DNA of 64,000 bases from assembly GCA_039029135.1 (NCBI GenBank), contig JBCCGT010000004.1:1-64000 (forward strand), in the 5' to 3' direction. Under the pieces are notes generated by a model, which saw nothing but the letters and a program-made list of their open reading frames with translations, did not search any database and was not told where the DNA came from. The first letter of the stretch is position 1, and each line of letters opens with the position of its first letter. Shown piece by piece: positions 46,373-54,473 of this stretch. This DNA comes from JALZVT01 sp039029135. GTDB taxonomy: Bacteria; Pseudomonadota; Gammaproteobacteria; Pseudomonadales; Azotimanducaceae. The position numbers and the translations under genes are program-made.

Positions 46373-47598
46373 ACCAGTCTCTCGAGGCCAGCCGTGCGGT
46401 CCAAGATGGTCAGACGGGCGTCGAGGTGTTGTGATGTGCGGGCTATGATGTAGACGCCCTTGATGCGGCTGTTGGGGCGGGTGTCGAGATGAGCCAGGCA
46501 GGTGCTGATGAGCTGCGCCATGGAGTCGTCGATACTCCTGCCTCCCCGCCCCGCGCCCAGGAGCGGGAACAGGATGGTCCGGAGCTTGTACGAGTCGTAC
46601 TTGGGGTGGTCCATGAGCCCAAGGGCGGAGCGTATGCAGGCCCCAACTTCCTCGATTGGCCGATAGCCTCGACCGACCTGACCGTCCACGGCTGCAGCGT
46701 GGAAGATAAGCCGCACCCCGTGGCTGTCCACCAACTCGCCCGAACCGGTCACCATCACCGTGCCGGCGTCGACCTCGCTGTCACCCTCCATCAGCTCGCG
46801 CAGTTCTTCCGCGATGACATCGATCGCCACCCGGCCGTTCTGCTTCTTCTTGGCTCCCAGCCAGCGGATCACACCGGAGACGCCGATGTCGTGAAAACGC
46901 GCCATCTGCATATTGGTATTCTCAGAGTTCACCCAGACATCGATCTCCTTGATGTTCTGGATGTCCCCGGTAATGAGACCGATGGTCGTGTCCGGGCGCG
47001 CTCGGAGTCTATACTCGATGCGCTTGGTCGTATCGATGACCTGGATTTTCCGTCGTACCTCGATCTCGGGAAGGTGAAGGTACACCGGGCTGTCATTCCG
47101 ATCGGTCCTGCCAAGGCCCTCATCGATGAAATGGGCGATCTCGGCAACTGCCGACATCGGATCAGCCCGTTCGTCATATTCGATGACCCTGAACCCGCGA
47201 ATATTGAACGGTGCCACGGTGCCTCGGCGCTGGATGAGAACCGTAACGTTTCGTTTGAGCGAGTGGCGCACCCCGAGCTCATAGAACACGTTGGCGTTGA
47301 GCGTGCTGATGTCGACTACCACCACGTCATCTTGATAGATGCGAGTGAACATGTCGGCATGGATCGATCCGGCACCCGGAATCTCATCACAGCGGATGGC
47401 TTCCAGATCGAACTTGGACGCCTCGACAGCTTTGGTGATGATGCGGTCATAGACGGCATCGAAGTCAATGGTGTTGATCAGCGAAGGGTCGATGGCAACG
47501 CCTTGCGCGGCGCTCGTTACGAAGGCATCTATAAGGCTGCGATCGATGTTCAGCTTGTCGCCGAACGGCATAATGACGAAGCACTTGCGTCGGGTCAT
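46369..47598 (-). CDS. NDT-like domain fused to macro domain
   Basis: A 409-residue protein. Residues about 5-140 look like a nucleoside 2-deoxyribosyltransferase-like domain: KCFVIMPFG, a YDRII helix, then DVVVVDISTLNANVFYELG with the candidate nucleophile E107. Residues about 205-395 are a macro domain: IGLITGDIQNIKEIDVWVNS (the GDI and VN-x-x-N elements), TVMVTGSGEL, LIFHAAAVDG and FPLLGAGRGG. Macro domains bind or hydrolyse ADP-ribose derivatives. The ATG at 47598 is chosen because it overlaps the stop of an upstream small frame (ATGA) and immediately precedes the conserved strand; GTG 47712 and ATG 47661 would extend it. Lower GC than the flanks suggests transfer. Confidence 0.82.
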   Translation of the reverse strand: MTRRKCFVIMPFGDKLNIDRSLIDAFVTSAAQGVAIDPSLINTIDFDAVYDRIITKAVEASKFDLEAIRCDEIPGAGSIHADMFTRIYQDDVVVVDISTLNANVFYELGVRHSLKRNVTVLIQRRGTVAPFNIRGFRVIEYDERADPMSAVAEIAHFIDEGLGRTDRNDSPVYLHLPEIEVRRKIQVIDTTKRIEYRLRARPDTTIGLITGDIQNIKEIDVWVNSENTNMQMARFHDIGVSGVIRWLGAKKKQNGRVAIDVIAEELRELMEGDSEVDAGTVMVTGSGELVDSHGVRLIFHAAAVDGQVGRGYRPIEEVGACIRSALGLMDHPKYDSYKLRTILFPLLGAGRGGRSIDDSMAQLISTCLAHLDTRPNSRIKGVYIIARTSQHLDARLTILDRTAGLERLV

Positions 47599-47921
47599 GT
47601 GTGGTCGCGCTCCGGGTATGCCAAGAACCAAATCAGTACGATTAAGGTCTTTAGCTTCCATAACCTCGCATCGCTGCAGGCACCATCCTGCTCTTGGGAC
47701 CATGTGGGACACCGGAATTGCTCCACCAGGATCGCTGTCCGTTGAGCCTGATGCAGCAACTTGGTGGTCGCCGAATCGCCACTTTCGAAGTTCAGTCTAC
47801 GGACCGGACCAGTCATTGATCTGCCAAAGCGCTCGTGCCGGACCACGGCCTCTTCGATCTTGAAGAACTCATCAAAGATCTGACGTTGACCTTGCAAATT
47901 GACATTCGATAGGCGCCCCAC
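47595..47921 (-). CDS. Small unknown protein heading the TIR/macro operon
   Basis: A 108-residue frame from a GTG at 47921. The N-terminal two thirds look protein-like (LQGQRQIFDEFFKIEEAVVR, RLNFESGDSATTKLLHQ). The C-terminus has a short hydrophobic run, LKTLIVLIWFLAYP, that could be a membrane segment. No family was recognised. Its TGA overlaps the ATG of the NDT-macro gene, matching the 4-base overlap at the next junction, which is the main argument that it is real. A ribosome binding site is not obvious, and an alternative start of the NDT-macro protein would overlap it. Confidence 0.48.
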   Translation of the reverse strand: MGRLSNVNLQGQRQIFDEFFKIEEAVVRHERFGRSMTGPVRRLNFESGDSATTKLLHQAQRTAILVEQFRCPTWSQEQDGACSDARLWKLKTLIVLIWFLAYPERDHT

Positions 47922-48291
47922 TCGTAGGTTTACATCACGCTAGACACCGCACGCGTGGTCGTCCATTGGTTGTTTCTGCTGAAGCCGATCGGCAGCACCA
48001 ACGTGTAGGACGAAAAGTCGCGATACATGTAGGTGCTGAGCGGTTAGTAGTGTCTTTCCTACCGTACTTTTTTTGGAACAAAACGCGTTGAAATCGACCC
48101 ATTTGGCAGTGCTTAGAGGTGAATCTCGCAGTAATCGGACTCCAATGTATGGTTTTTCCTGTGGTGACCGTCGTGCTGCCTACCGAATGTGATTGCAAGC
48201 GTTGCAGCGATTTCACTCGGTAGCGAAAGATGCATGCTCGGTGAGGGCGTCGCCCTTTCCCCGTCCAGTGCGCGCAAGCGTTCGCGCTTAC
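47922..48291. other. AT-rich intergenic region, probable promoter of TIR/macro operon
   Basis: No convincing gene is present. GC falls to about 47% in the 60 bases from 48061, with an A/T run (TTTTTTTGG) near 48067-48075. This is the only long leader upstream of the leftward TIR/macro operon, so its promoter is expected here; a confident -35/-10 pair could not be fixed by eye. The right edge is the thioesterase 3' hairpin. Confidence 0.5.
48274..48290 (-). terminator. Hairpin just after thioesterase stop
   Basis: On the minus strand GTAAGCG pairs with CGCTTGC around a CGAA tetraloop, beginning 1 base after the thioesterase TAG. One pair is G-T. There is no T-run, so termination efficiency is uncertain; it may insulate the neighbouring operon. 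Confidence 0.4.
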
Positions 48292-48780
48292 CTAACCCTT
48301 CCTCCGAATCCCAATCACCCGTCCCACAACCTCCGACACCTCCAACTGCGCGTGCTCGGCCATCAGTGTCGTCAGCTTCTCGATCGTCGCCTCTGGAAAC
48401 GGTGCCGAGCGGCGTGCATCCAAATCTACGTGCATCGCCATCTGTTCCATGGTCGCCGCCAGATAGCCGTCTTCCGCATGGTGCATCTCCATGAAGATGT
48501 GCAGCCGCTTGGCATCGAAGTCGATGAGCTGCACCGTCACGCGCAGCGGATCGTCGAGCACGACCTCCTGGGCGTAGGTGACGTGCACCTCCATCGTGAA
48601 GGCCGAGCTGTTTTCCCGTTCTACATAGGCGACGCCGATATCGAGCAGGTCAAATAGATAGTCGACGGCCTTGTCGAAAACGACGTTATAGAACGCCATG
48701 TTCATATGGCCGTTGTAGTCGATCCAGTCGCGGTGTACACGGCGGATGGGTGCCTCGAGCGGCGCGGCGGCGTCAGTCAT
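48292..48780 (-). CDS. Hot-dog-fold acyl-CoA thioesterase
   Basis: A 162-residue 4-hydroxybenzoyl-CoA-thioesterase-like protein. The active-site block IDYNGHMNMAFYNVVFDKAV (D21, G24, H25) is followed by the hot-dog strands FTMEVHVTYAQEVVLDDPLR and KRLHIFMEMHHAEDGYLAAT. Such enzymes release free acids from acyl-CoA. The DYNGHMN variant is seen in thioesterases linked to carnitine/betainyl-CoA or short acyl-CoA metabolism, but the substrate here is unknown. ATG with a CGGAG site. It lies upstream of the low-GC patch and looks like part of the host background by its composition. Confidence 0.88.
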   Translation of the reverse strand: MTDAAAPLEAPIRRVHRDWIDYNGHMNMAFYNVVFDKAVDYLFDLLDIGVAYVERENSSAFTMEVHVTYAQEVVLDDPLRVTVQLIDFDAKRLHIFMEMHHAEDGYLAATMEQMAMHVDLDARRSAPFPEATIEKLTTLMAEHAQLEVSEVVGRVIGIRRKG

Positions 48781-48829
48781 TTTCTTCTCCGGTTTGCCCT
48801 CACGGCTGGTATTGAACGACCCGCGGCGG

Positions 48830-49948
48830 TTACAGGCAGGTGCCTTCCTGGCGCCGTACCCATTCGCTGATCAGCGCAACGCCCTCGGCGTGTGCGCGCG
48901 TGCGCCCGATCTCCGGCATCATCGCGCCGGGATCGGTGCTGGCCATGCGATGCACCATGATCGACGCACCGGGCTGGCCGGGGACGTAGTCATACAGGCG
49001 GCCGCCCGTGCCGCGGCCGGCGGCGATGGGCGGTTTGCAGCGGCCCATGTCGCGGGTGCTGTATTCGATCGCGTAATCGAGGAACAGGCGGGAGGTGTCG
49101 GCCGCACCCTCTGGGTGATGGCAGTGGCCGCAGTTCGCATCGAGATAGCTGCGCGCCGCATGCGCGAGCGCCGTGTCGTCGAGCGTCGACCAATCGCGGG
49201 TCGACTGCCACACGGCGTTGCCGCGGACGGCCTCTGCGGCGGGAACGTCGAGCCAGCCCCGGGCCGCGATCCGCCGCAGCGCCGAGTCGTCGTCCTGCCG
49301 CTGCAGGTGCCGCGCCTTCAAACCGATGGGGCGCAGCCGCTTGTCCTTGCCCTGCGCATGGCAGCTACTGCACTCGTTGCGCGTTGGCACGACATACAGA
49401 TTGCCGTCGGGTAGGTCGATGATGTCGCCGGTCAAGGCCAGGTCGGCGTCGCTGCCGTCGGCACGCCACACGTAAGGCAGGGCGACCCATTCGCTGTCGG
49501 TCCTGACGAGCAGGCGGGTCTCTAGCAGCCGCCCGGTCGCGGCCGTGCGCAGGCTATTGTCGGCGAACAGCGCGGGCTCGCCGCTGCTGTCCAGATAGAA
49601 GGTTTTGCTGACAATGGTGCCGGCCGGGAAACCGAAGGTGTCGTCGGCGTCGAACGTCGCTTTGCCGCCGGTGGGCAGGCTCAGCGTTCGCAGCTTGGCC
49701 GCGTAGTCGGAAAACAGCGGCGTGTTGATCGCGTAGACCAGGCCGTCTGCCGGCCGCTGCAGCTCGGATCCCGTGCGCAGCAGCACGCCCCATTCGGACA
49801 GGGTCTGCGGCGGCGCGTTCGCATCCAGCCGCTGCGTGCGCAGCTCCTGCGCGCAGCCGGCCGCGATCGACAGGATCAGCGCGGCGCCGACGCACAGCGC
49901 GCGATGTCTCCTCAGGCGATACCTGTGCAGAGAATCCCTAGGTCGCAT
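48830..49948 (-). CDS. Exported lipoprotein with two CxxCH haem motifs (TIGR03806-like)
   Basis: A 372-residue lipoprotein. The signal peptide ends in a lipobox, SIAAGC, with Cys32 as the lipid site. Two c-type haem attachment motifs occur, CSSCH (193-197) and CGHCH (273-277). The N-terminal half (LSEWGVLLRTGSELQRPADG) runs into VYAINTPLFSDYAAKLRTLS, which matches the HNE_0200-type family found paired with beta-helix proteins. It is probably a periplasmic or outer-membrane redox protein. Its start lies 11 bases inside the end of the beta-helix gene, so the two are coupled. The electron partner is unknown. Confidence 0.82.
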   Translation of the reverse strand: MRPRDSLHRYRLRRHRALCVGAALILSIAAGCAQELRTQRLDANAPPQTLSEWGVLLRTGSELQRPADGLVYAINTPLFSDYAAKLRTLSLPTGGKATFDADDTFGFPAGTIVSKTFYLDSSGEPALFADNSLRTAATGRLLETRLLVRTDSEWVALPYVWRADGSDADLALTGDIIDLPDGNLYVVPTRNECSSCHAQGKDKRLRPIGLKARHLQRQDDDSALRRIAARGWLDVPAAEAVRGNAVWQSTRDWSTLDDTALAHAARSYLDANCGHCHHPEGAADTSRLFLDYAIEYSTRDMGRCKPPIAAGRGTGGRLYDYVPGQPGASIMVHRMASTDPGAMMPEIGRTRAHAEGVALISEWVRRQEGTCL

Positions 49949-51206
49949 GCGGCAGCGTCACTGCACTGAGCTTCGGCAGTTCGCATTGATAGCGGCTCAT
50001 GTCCACGTTGGGGTTGGCGCCCGCGTTCAGCAGATCCACGTCGAGCAGAACGGCGTCGCCGTTGTCGACGCAGATGCCGCGGTCGCTGGGCAGCGAGCCG
50101 TTGTGGCTCGGGTTGATCGCGCCGTCCCAGATTAGATCGGGCAGCGAGCCCTGGGCCCCGAACAGCGCGACGCGGATTGCCTCCAGCTCCGGTCGGTCGG
50201 GCTGATTGCCGCCGGCGCCGAAGGTGTTGCTGTAGATGTTCAGGCCTTCCGGGTACGGATCGAATCCAGGGGCGAGTTCCCGCTGGCCGGCGTAGTTGGC
50301 GCTGTAGTAGCTGCTCAGGACGATGTTGGCCGTGTTGTGACCGCTGATGCGGTTGTCGAAGATCTCCACCAGATCGTTCGAGTTCACCATGATCCCCGAG
50401 CCCGCGGGTACGCCGGATACCGCGGTGCCGGGAGCGGCGAAGTTCGCGGTGTTGTTGTCGCGGACGTCGTTGTTGAACACGCGCGTACGCTCGCCCGTCT
50501 GGGGAATGTCCGGCATGTTGAAGACCAGGATCCCGCCCGTGTTGCTTTCCGTGAGGTTCTCGTACACGTCGGCGTCGATGGTGTTCTCGATCTCGATACC
50601 GGCCACGTTGTCGCGCGCGAGATTGTTGCGCACCACGACGTTCTTTGACTGGCCGACGTATATGCCGGCGTCGGATGCGCCGATGGCGACGCACTCCTCC
50701 AACAGCAGATTTTCCACCTGCACGGGATAGATGCCGTACGCGCCGTTGTCGACGTCCGGACCGTTGGTCCACTCGGTGCGCACCGCGCGAATGATCACGT
50801 TCTTGCTGTCGTTGATCTTAAGCGCGTCGCCGCGGGTGTCTTCGATCGCGAACCCTTCCAGCACCAGGTTGTCGCCGGACAGCAGCATGCCCTCGGCGCC
50901 GGCGACCTGGTTCTTGAACGTCAGCACCGAGTCGCGCTCGCCGCGACCGGCGCCGGTCCCGCGGATGGTGACGTCGTCGACGTCGAGCACCAGGCTGCGC
51001 CGGATCTCGTGAACGCCGGCGGGAATCTCGATCACGCTGCCGGGCTGCGCGGCTGCGAACGCGTTCATGAGCTGCTGCTCCGCGCTCAGGTTCTCGCTGG
51101 GTGCCGGGTCGGGTGCGCTGCTTGACGGGGTCTCGCCGCAGCCGCCGAACGCGCCGACGATCAAGGTGACCGCCAAACCGCGGATGATTCGATTGTCGAT
51201 GCCCAT
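49938..51206 (-). CDS. Parallel beta-helix lipoprotein (TIGR03805-like)
   Basis: A 422-residue exported protein with a lipobox FGGC at the end of the signal peptide (MGIDNRIIRGLAVTLIVGAF). The rest is a right-handed beta-helix of repeated short strands: VDDVTIRGTGAGRG, NLVLEGFAIEDTRGDALKIN, NVVVRNNLARDNVAGIEIEN, LVEIFDNRISGHNTANIVLS. Family members are known as two-gene partners of the haem-motif lipoprotein encoded next, with which it overlaps by 11 bases. Such folds bind or cleave polysaccharides, but no catalytic motif is evident. ATG with GGGGAG. Confidence 0.85.
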   Translation of the reverse strand: MGIDNRIIRGLAVTLIVGAFGGCGETPSSSAPDPAPSENLSAEQQLMNAFAAAQPGSVIEIPAGVHEIRRSLVLDVDDVTIRGTGAGRGERDSVLTFKNQVAGAEGMLLSGDNLVLEGFAIEDTRGDALKINDSKNVIIRAVRTEWTNGPDVDNGAYGIYPVQVENLLLEECVAIGASDAGIYVGQSKNVVVRNNLARDNVAGIEIENTIDADVYENLTESNTGGILVFNMPDIPQTGERTRVFNNDVRDNNTANFAAPGTAVSGVPAGSGIMVNSNDLVEIFDNRISGHNTANIVLSSYYSANYAGQRELAPGFDPYPEGLNIYSNTFGAGGNQPDRPELEAIRVALFGAQGSLPDLIWDGAINPSHNGSLPSDRGICVDNGDAVLLDVDLLNAGANPNVDMSRYQCELPKLSAVTLPHAT

Positions 51207-51375
51207 GATGACTCCCCGTGCTTGATCCGAGTCATGGTAGCTGCCCGGTCAGCGTCCCGCCAATCTGCCGGAGCCTGCCGCGGTCGCGAAAATCGCCGTA
51301 ATCGCGCCGCTGTTGCCTGGCGAGGCCGCTGCTAAGATCCGGGTAGTAGACGCACCAGCATTGGGGAGGTTGATC

Positions 51376-52926
51376 ATGGGGCAGGCGATCGAGTTTGAGC
51401 TGCCGGACCAGCAGGGCGAGACCTACGCTTACAGCGGCGCCGGTCTGGTCGTCTTCATCAAGGAGGACTGTCCCACCTGCCGTCAGGTCCTGCCGCTGCT
51501 GAACGCGCTGGCGGCGACATCGCCGCCGCTGATCGCGATCGGCCAGACGGTCGCCGGCAACCGAACACTGGTCGAGGGCGGCGCGCTGCGCGCGCGCCTG
51601 CTGGATGACGCGGAGCTGCTCGTCTCCTACGAACACGACGTCGAGGTGGTGCCAACCTTGCTGCGCAGCGATGCCGACGGTCAGGTCGTGGGCCGTCTGG
51701 AGGGGTTCGAGAAAGACGAATGGCGGGCTTTCTTAACGGATGCACTGGGCGCAGAGCCGGTGGCCGACTGGGATGCGCTGCCGCAGTGGGCGCCCGGCTG
51801 CGGTTCGCTGTCCGTCGATCCCGCGCACGCGCCGCGGCTGGCCGCGATGGCGTCGGGCAGCCCGCTGCGCGCGCGCGCCGTCGAGATCGGCAGCCTGGAC
51901 GACGAGTTCGAGTTTCTCTTCGATCAGGGCTTCACCGACGGCCTGCCGGTCTTGCCGCCCACGCCGGAGCGGGTGATGCGCATGCTGGGGGGCACGGGCC
52001 GCGACGCCCAGGAGGTCGTGGCCACCATGCCACCCAACCTCGCCCCGGCGACCGTCGAGAAGATCGCGATCAACGCAGTGATGGCGGGCTGCAAGCCCGA
52101 CTATCTGCCCGTCGTCATCGCGGCGATCGAAGCGATCACGACCGACGAGTTCAACGTCCACGGCGTCATGTCGACCACGATGGGCGCGTCGCCCGTGCTG
52201 GTGGTCAACGGCCCGATCAGACAGCGACTCGGCATGAACATGAAGCTCGGCGCGCTGGGCCAGGGCAACCGCGCGAACCTCACCATTGGGCGGGCGGTGC
52301 GGCTGTGCGTGCGCAACATCGGCGGCGCGCAGCCCGGCGGCACCGAACGCTCGACCATGGGCAATCCGATGAAGATCACGATGTGTTTCCCGGAGTGGGA
52401 AGAGCGCAGCGACTGGACGCCGCTGCACGTCGAGCGAGGGTTCGAGGCGCACGAATCCGTGGTTACCGCGTTTGCGATGACCTCCGGCCCAACGCTCATG
52501 GTCGATCAGACGTCCCGCAGCGCGGCGCAGCTCGCGGGATCGCTCGGCCTGTGCCTGGAAGCCTTGCATCACCCGCGCGCGCACGGCGCCGGCGACGCGC
52601 TGCTGGTCGTCGCGCCGGAACACGTGGACACGCTGGCGCGCGATGGCTACGACAAGGCGCAGCTGCGCGAACGCATCCAAGAGGTCACGCAGCGCGCGCT
52701 CGAAGACCTGGCCGTCGACGAGATCAGCGGCGTCGGCGTGACCGCAGAGCAGCTCGCGTCGATGGATGAAGCGGCCCGCAAGCGGCAGATTCCGAAGTTT
52801 GCGAGCGTCGATAACATCCACGTGGTGGTGGCGGGCAGCGACGCCGGCAAGTTCTCAGCCGGCTATCACGGCTGGTTAACGGGCCCGATGGGCTCCAGCT
52901 CGGTATCGAGACGCATCGAAGCCTGA
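51376..52926 (+). CDS. Thioredoxin-like protein with large conserved C-terminal domain
   Basis: A 516-residue protein. Residues 1-125 form a thioredoxin-like domain with the redox motif CPTC (C32, C35) and a cis-proline in VVPTLL. A PGCGS motif (C142) follows, then a long domain from about 165 with FDQGFTDGLPVLPPTPERVM and GCKPDYLPVVIAAIEAI. I do not know the reaction of the C-terminal domain. The PGCGS element resembles the C-G-S-C/U-G-S-C neighbourhood of UGSC-type (seleno)proteins, and a UGSC selenoprotein gene lies about 0.9 kb away. ATG 51376 follows GGGGAGG. It converges with the outer-membrane barrel gene, 1 base apart. Confidence 0.75.
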   Translation: MGQAIEFELPDQQGETYAYSGAGLVVFIKEDCPTCRQVLPLLNALAATSPPLIAIGQTVAGNRTLVEGGALRARLLDDAELLVSYEHDVEVVPTLLRSDADGQVVGRLEGFEKDEWRAFLTDALGAEPVADWDALPQWAPGCGSLSVDPAHAPRLAAMASGSPLRARAVEIGSLDDEFEFLFDQGFTDGLPVLPPTPERVMRMLGGTGRDAQEVVATMPPNLAPATVEKIAINAVMAGCKPDYLPVVIAAIEAITTDEFNVHGVMSTTMGASPVLVVNGPIRQRLGMNMKLGALGQGNRANLTIGRAVRLCVRNIGGAQPGGTERSTMGNPMKITMCFPEWEERSDWTPLHVERGFEAHESVVTAFAMTSGPTLMVDQTSRSAAQLAGSLGLCLEALHHPRAHGAGDALLVVAPEHVDTLARDGYDKAQLRERIQEVTQRALEDLAVDEISGVGVTAEQLASMDEAARKRQIPKFASVDNIHVVVAGSDAGKFSAGYHGWLTGPMGSSSVSRRIEA

Positions 52927-52927
52927 T

Positions 52928-53779
52928 TCAGGGCGTGAACTGCACGCCGAGTCCGTAGTAGGGGCTGCGCTTGATGCGCAGGTGATTCGGCAGCACCTGT
53001 TCGTCCTCGTAGTCGATGCGCTCCGCGCCGACTCTCAGATAGATCGCTATTCGATCGCTCAGCGCGTAGTCCGCCTTGGCGTGGATCGCTCGCCGTTCGT
53101 GGGTGTTTTGCGACAGCTTCACCGTGTGCTGGGCCGCAAGCGCGAGGCTCAGCTTCGGCGTCAGCGCGCGCTGGCCGCTGAAGCCTAGATTCAGTCCCGT
53201 GCGAGAGTAATCGCGGATTGCGAACGCGCCGTTGTCCCCCTCGAGGTCGTAGTCGAAGCGAAAGTGGCTCAGGCCGAGGCTCGGAGCGAGCGTCCAGTCA
53301 CCGACGGCGAACGCGCGCGCGACGTCGAGGTCGATCAGATCGACGCGCGTGCGCTGACGCAGCGCGGTGCCCGTGGGGTACAGCTCACCCTGGGTGAAAA
53401 AGTCCGACGCCGACGCGCCGTCGCCGTGCAGCCACAGCCGTTCCGCGGCGAGCCGCAGCCGGTAGCGGCGCCCCAGCCCGAGAGCTGCCGCGACCCGCGC
53501 GGAGTCTGGCCGGTCGCTGTCGGTCTCATCCAGGGTCGGGCGCCGCAGACTGCTTGTGCCCGGATTGCCGCCCGCCGGCGTCTGTAGAAAGCCGCTAGCG
53601 CTCGCGCGACCGACCTCGATTGCTATCCGTACGCGATCGTCGGCGGCCGCCGCCCCGAGCGTTGGGAAGAACCATGCGGCGCAGCAGAACGCGCAGCGAA
53701 GCAGTCGTCGTGCGCAATGCTTGCTAGCGACGGCGCTGCGGACGCGCCGGCCGCCGACGGCTGTGCGATCGCGGCGCAC
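52928..53779 (-). CDS. Outer-membrane beta-barrel protein
   Basis: A protein of up to 283 residues. A signal-peptide-like segment (LLRCAFCCAAWFFPTLGAAA) is followed by alternating amphipathic strands, with aromatic girdles such as SHFRFDYDLEGD, and an end in YYGLGVQFTP, consistent with an 8-12-strand outer-membrane barrel. No family was recognised with certainty. The GTG start at 53779 lies 20 bases after the stop of the selenoprotein gene, so both may be co-transcribed. Ligand and function are unknown. Confidence 0.72.
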   Translation of the reverse strand: MRRDRTAVGGRRVRSAVASKHCARRLLRCAFCCAAWFFPTLGAAAADDRVRIAIEVGRASASGFLQTPAGGNPGTSSLRRPTLDETDSDRPDSARVAAALGLGRRYRLRLAAERLWLHGDGASASDFFTQGELYPTGTALRQRTRVDLIDLDVARAFAVGDWTLAPSLGLSHFRFDYDLEGDNGAFAIRDYSRTGLNLGFSGQRALTPKLSLALAAQHTVKLSQNTHERRAIHAKADYALSDRIAIYLRVGAERIDYEDEQVLPNHLRIKRSPYYGLGVQFTP

Positions 53780-53799
53780 GGGTCAGCGGCGCACGCGCA

Positions 53800-54339
53800 T
53801 CAGGCGGTGTTGACCCCTTTCAGCAGCAGCGCCTTGACGATCTCGTCGAAGACCTCGTCGGCCTTGGCGCGCATTTCCGCATCCGTCGCATCCTGAATCG
53901 GGTGCTTGACGAACACGCGCTTGGCGTCAGGCAGGCCGAGCGCGCGGGCCTGGGTCTGTGCGGCATCGACAAATTCTTCCGAGGCCACCGTGACGGCGGG
54001 AATGCCGTTGATCTCGAACCATACCGTGTCATGCAAACTGCACGTGGTACAGGAACCTCAGTCGGCGAGCCCTTCGATGACGAGGTCGACGCTATCGCGC
54101 AGCTCGGCGCGCAGGTCGTCCGGCGCTGGCTTGGTGAAGGTCGGCTTCGCCGTGCGCAGGACGGTCACGTTTGGCGCCGCCTCGTTCAGCAGGGACTCCA
54201 GTCGATCGAGCAGCACGTCGCCGCGCGGCTTGCGAATGTCGAGCAGCGCCACGGTGCCGGACAGCTCCGGCTGGCGCGGGGCGAGCGAGCGGGTTACGGG
54301 GACCCGCTCGTCGGTCGGGTCGAGAATGGTCAGTGTCAT
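53800..54339 (-). CDS. UGSC-motif selenoprotein with in-frame UGA
   Basis: A 179-residue protein if the TGA at 54058-54060 is read as selenocysteine. The first 93 codons end EGLAD, then U94-G-S-C97-T-T-C100, and the same frame continues with SLHDTVWFEINGIPAVTVAS through VKHPIQDATDAEMRAK to the TGA at 53800. That pattern matches the UGSC (seleno)protein family, whose Cys forms carry CGSC. A SECIS-like hairpin starts 5 bases after the UGA. The ATG at 54339 follows AGAGAGA; the part after the UGA has no ribosome binding site of its own. Function is unknown, but a thiol/selenol redox or reductase role is likely. The sel genes are not in this window. Confidence 0.9.
54019..54052 (-). promoter_or_regulatory. 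SECIS-like hairpin for selenocysteine insertion
   Basis: Minus-strand RNA from 54052 to 54019 folds as an outer 7-bp stem (54052-54046 with 54025-54019; two G-U pairs). An asymmetric internal loop (A / ACAC) and an inner 6-bp stem (54044-54039 with 54035-54030) follow, with a GUU apical loop. The stem starts 5 bases after the UGA and the apical loop lies 19 bases after it, within the range of bacterial SECIS elements read by SelB. Confidence 0.72.
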
Positions 54340-54473
54340 GGCGATCTCTCTTCAGCCTGGCTGTCGCTGTGATACACCAAGGCGGGGCGCGGGTCCAATC
54401 GACGCCCGCTGGTGTCGGCGCGGCGGACGCGCTTCAATCGGCTTTACCACCGTTAGTGCTTGGGGAGAAACCG

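Noticed and set aside
48193..48657. Plus-strand frame opposite the thioesterase
   Set aside because: Antisense shadow; the hot-dog thioesterase on the minus strand has a good ribosome binding site and motif.
53800..54036. A separate small gene starting at TTG 54036
   Set aside because: It is the part of the selenoprotein after the UGA: same frame, no ribosome binding site, and the GSCTTC codons before the TTG are conserved-looking.
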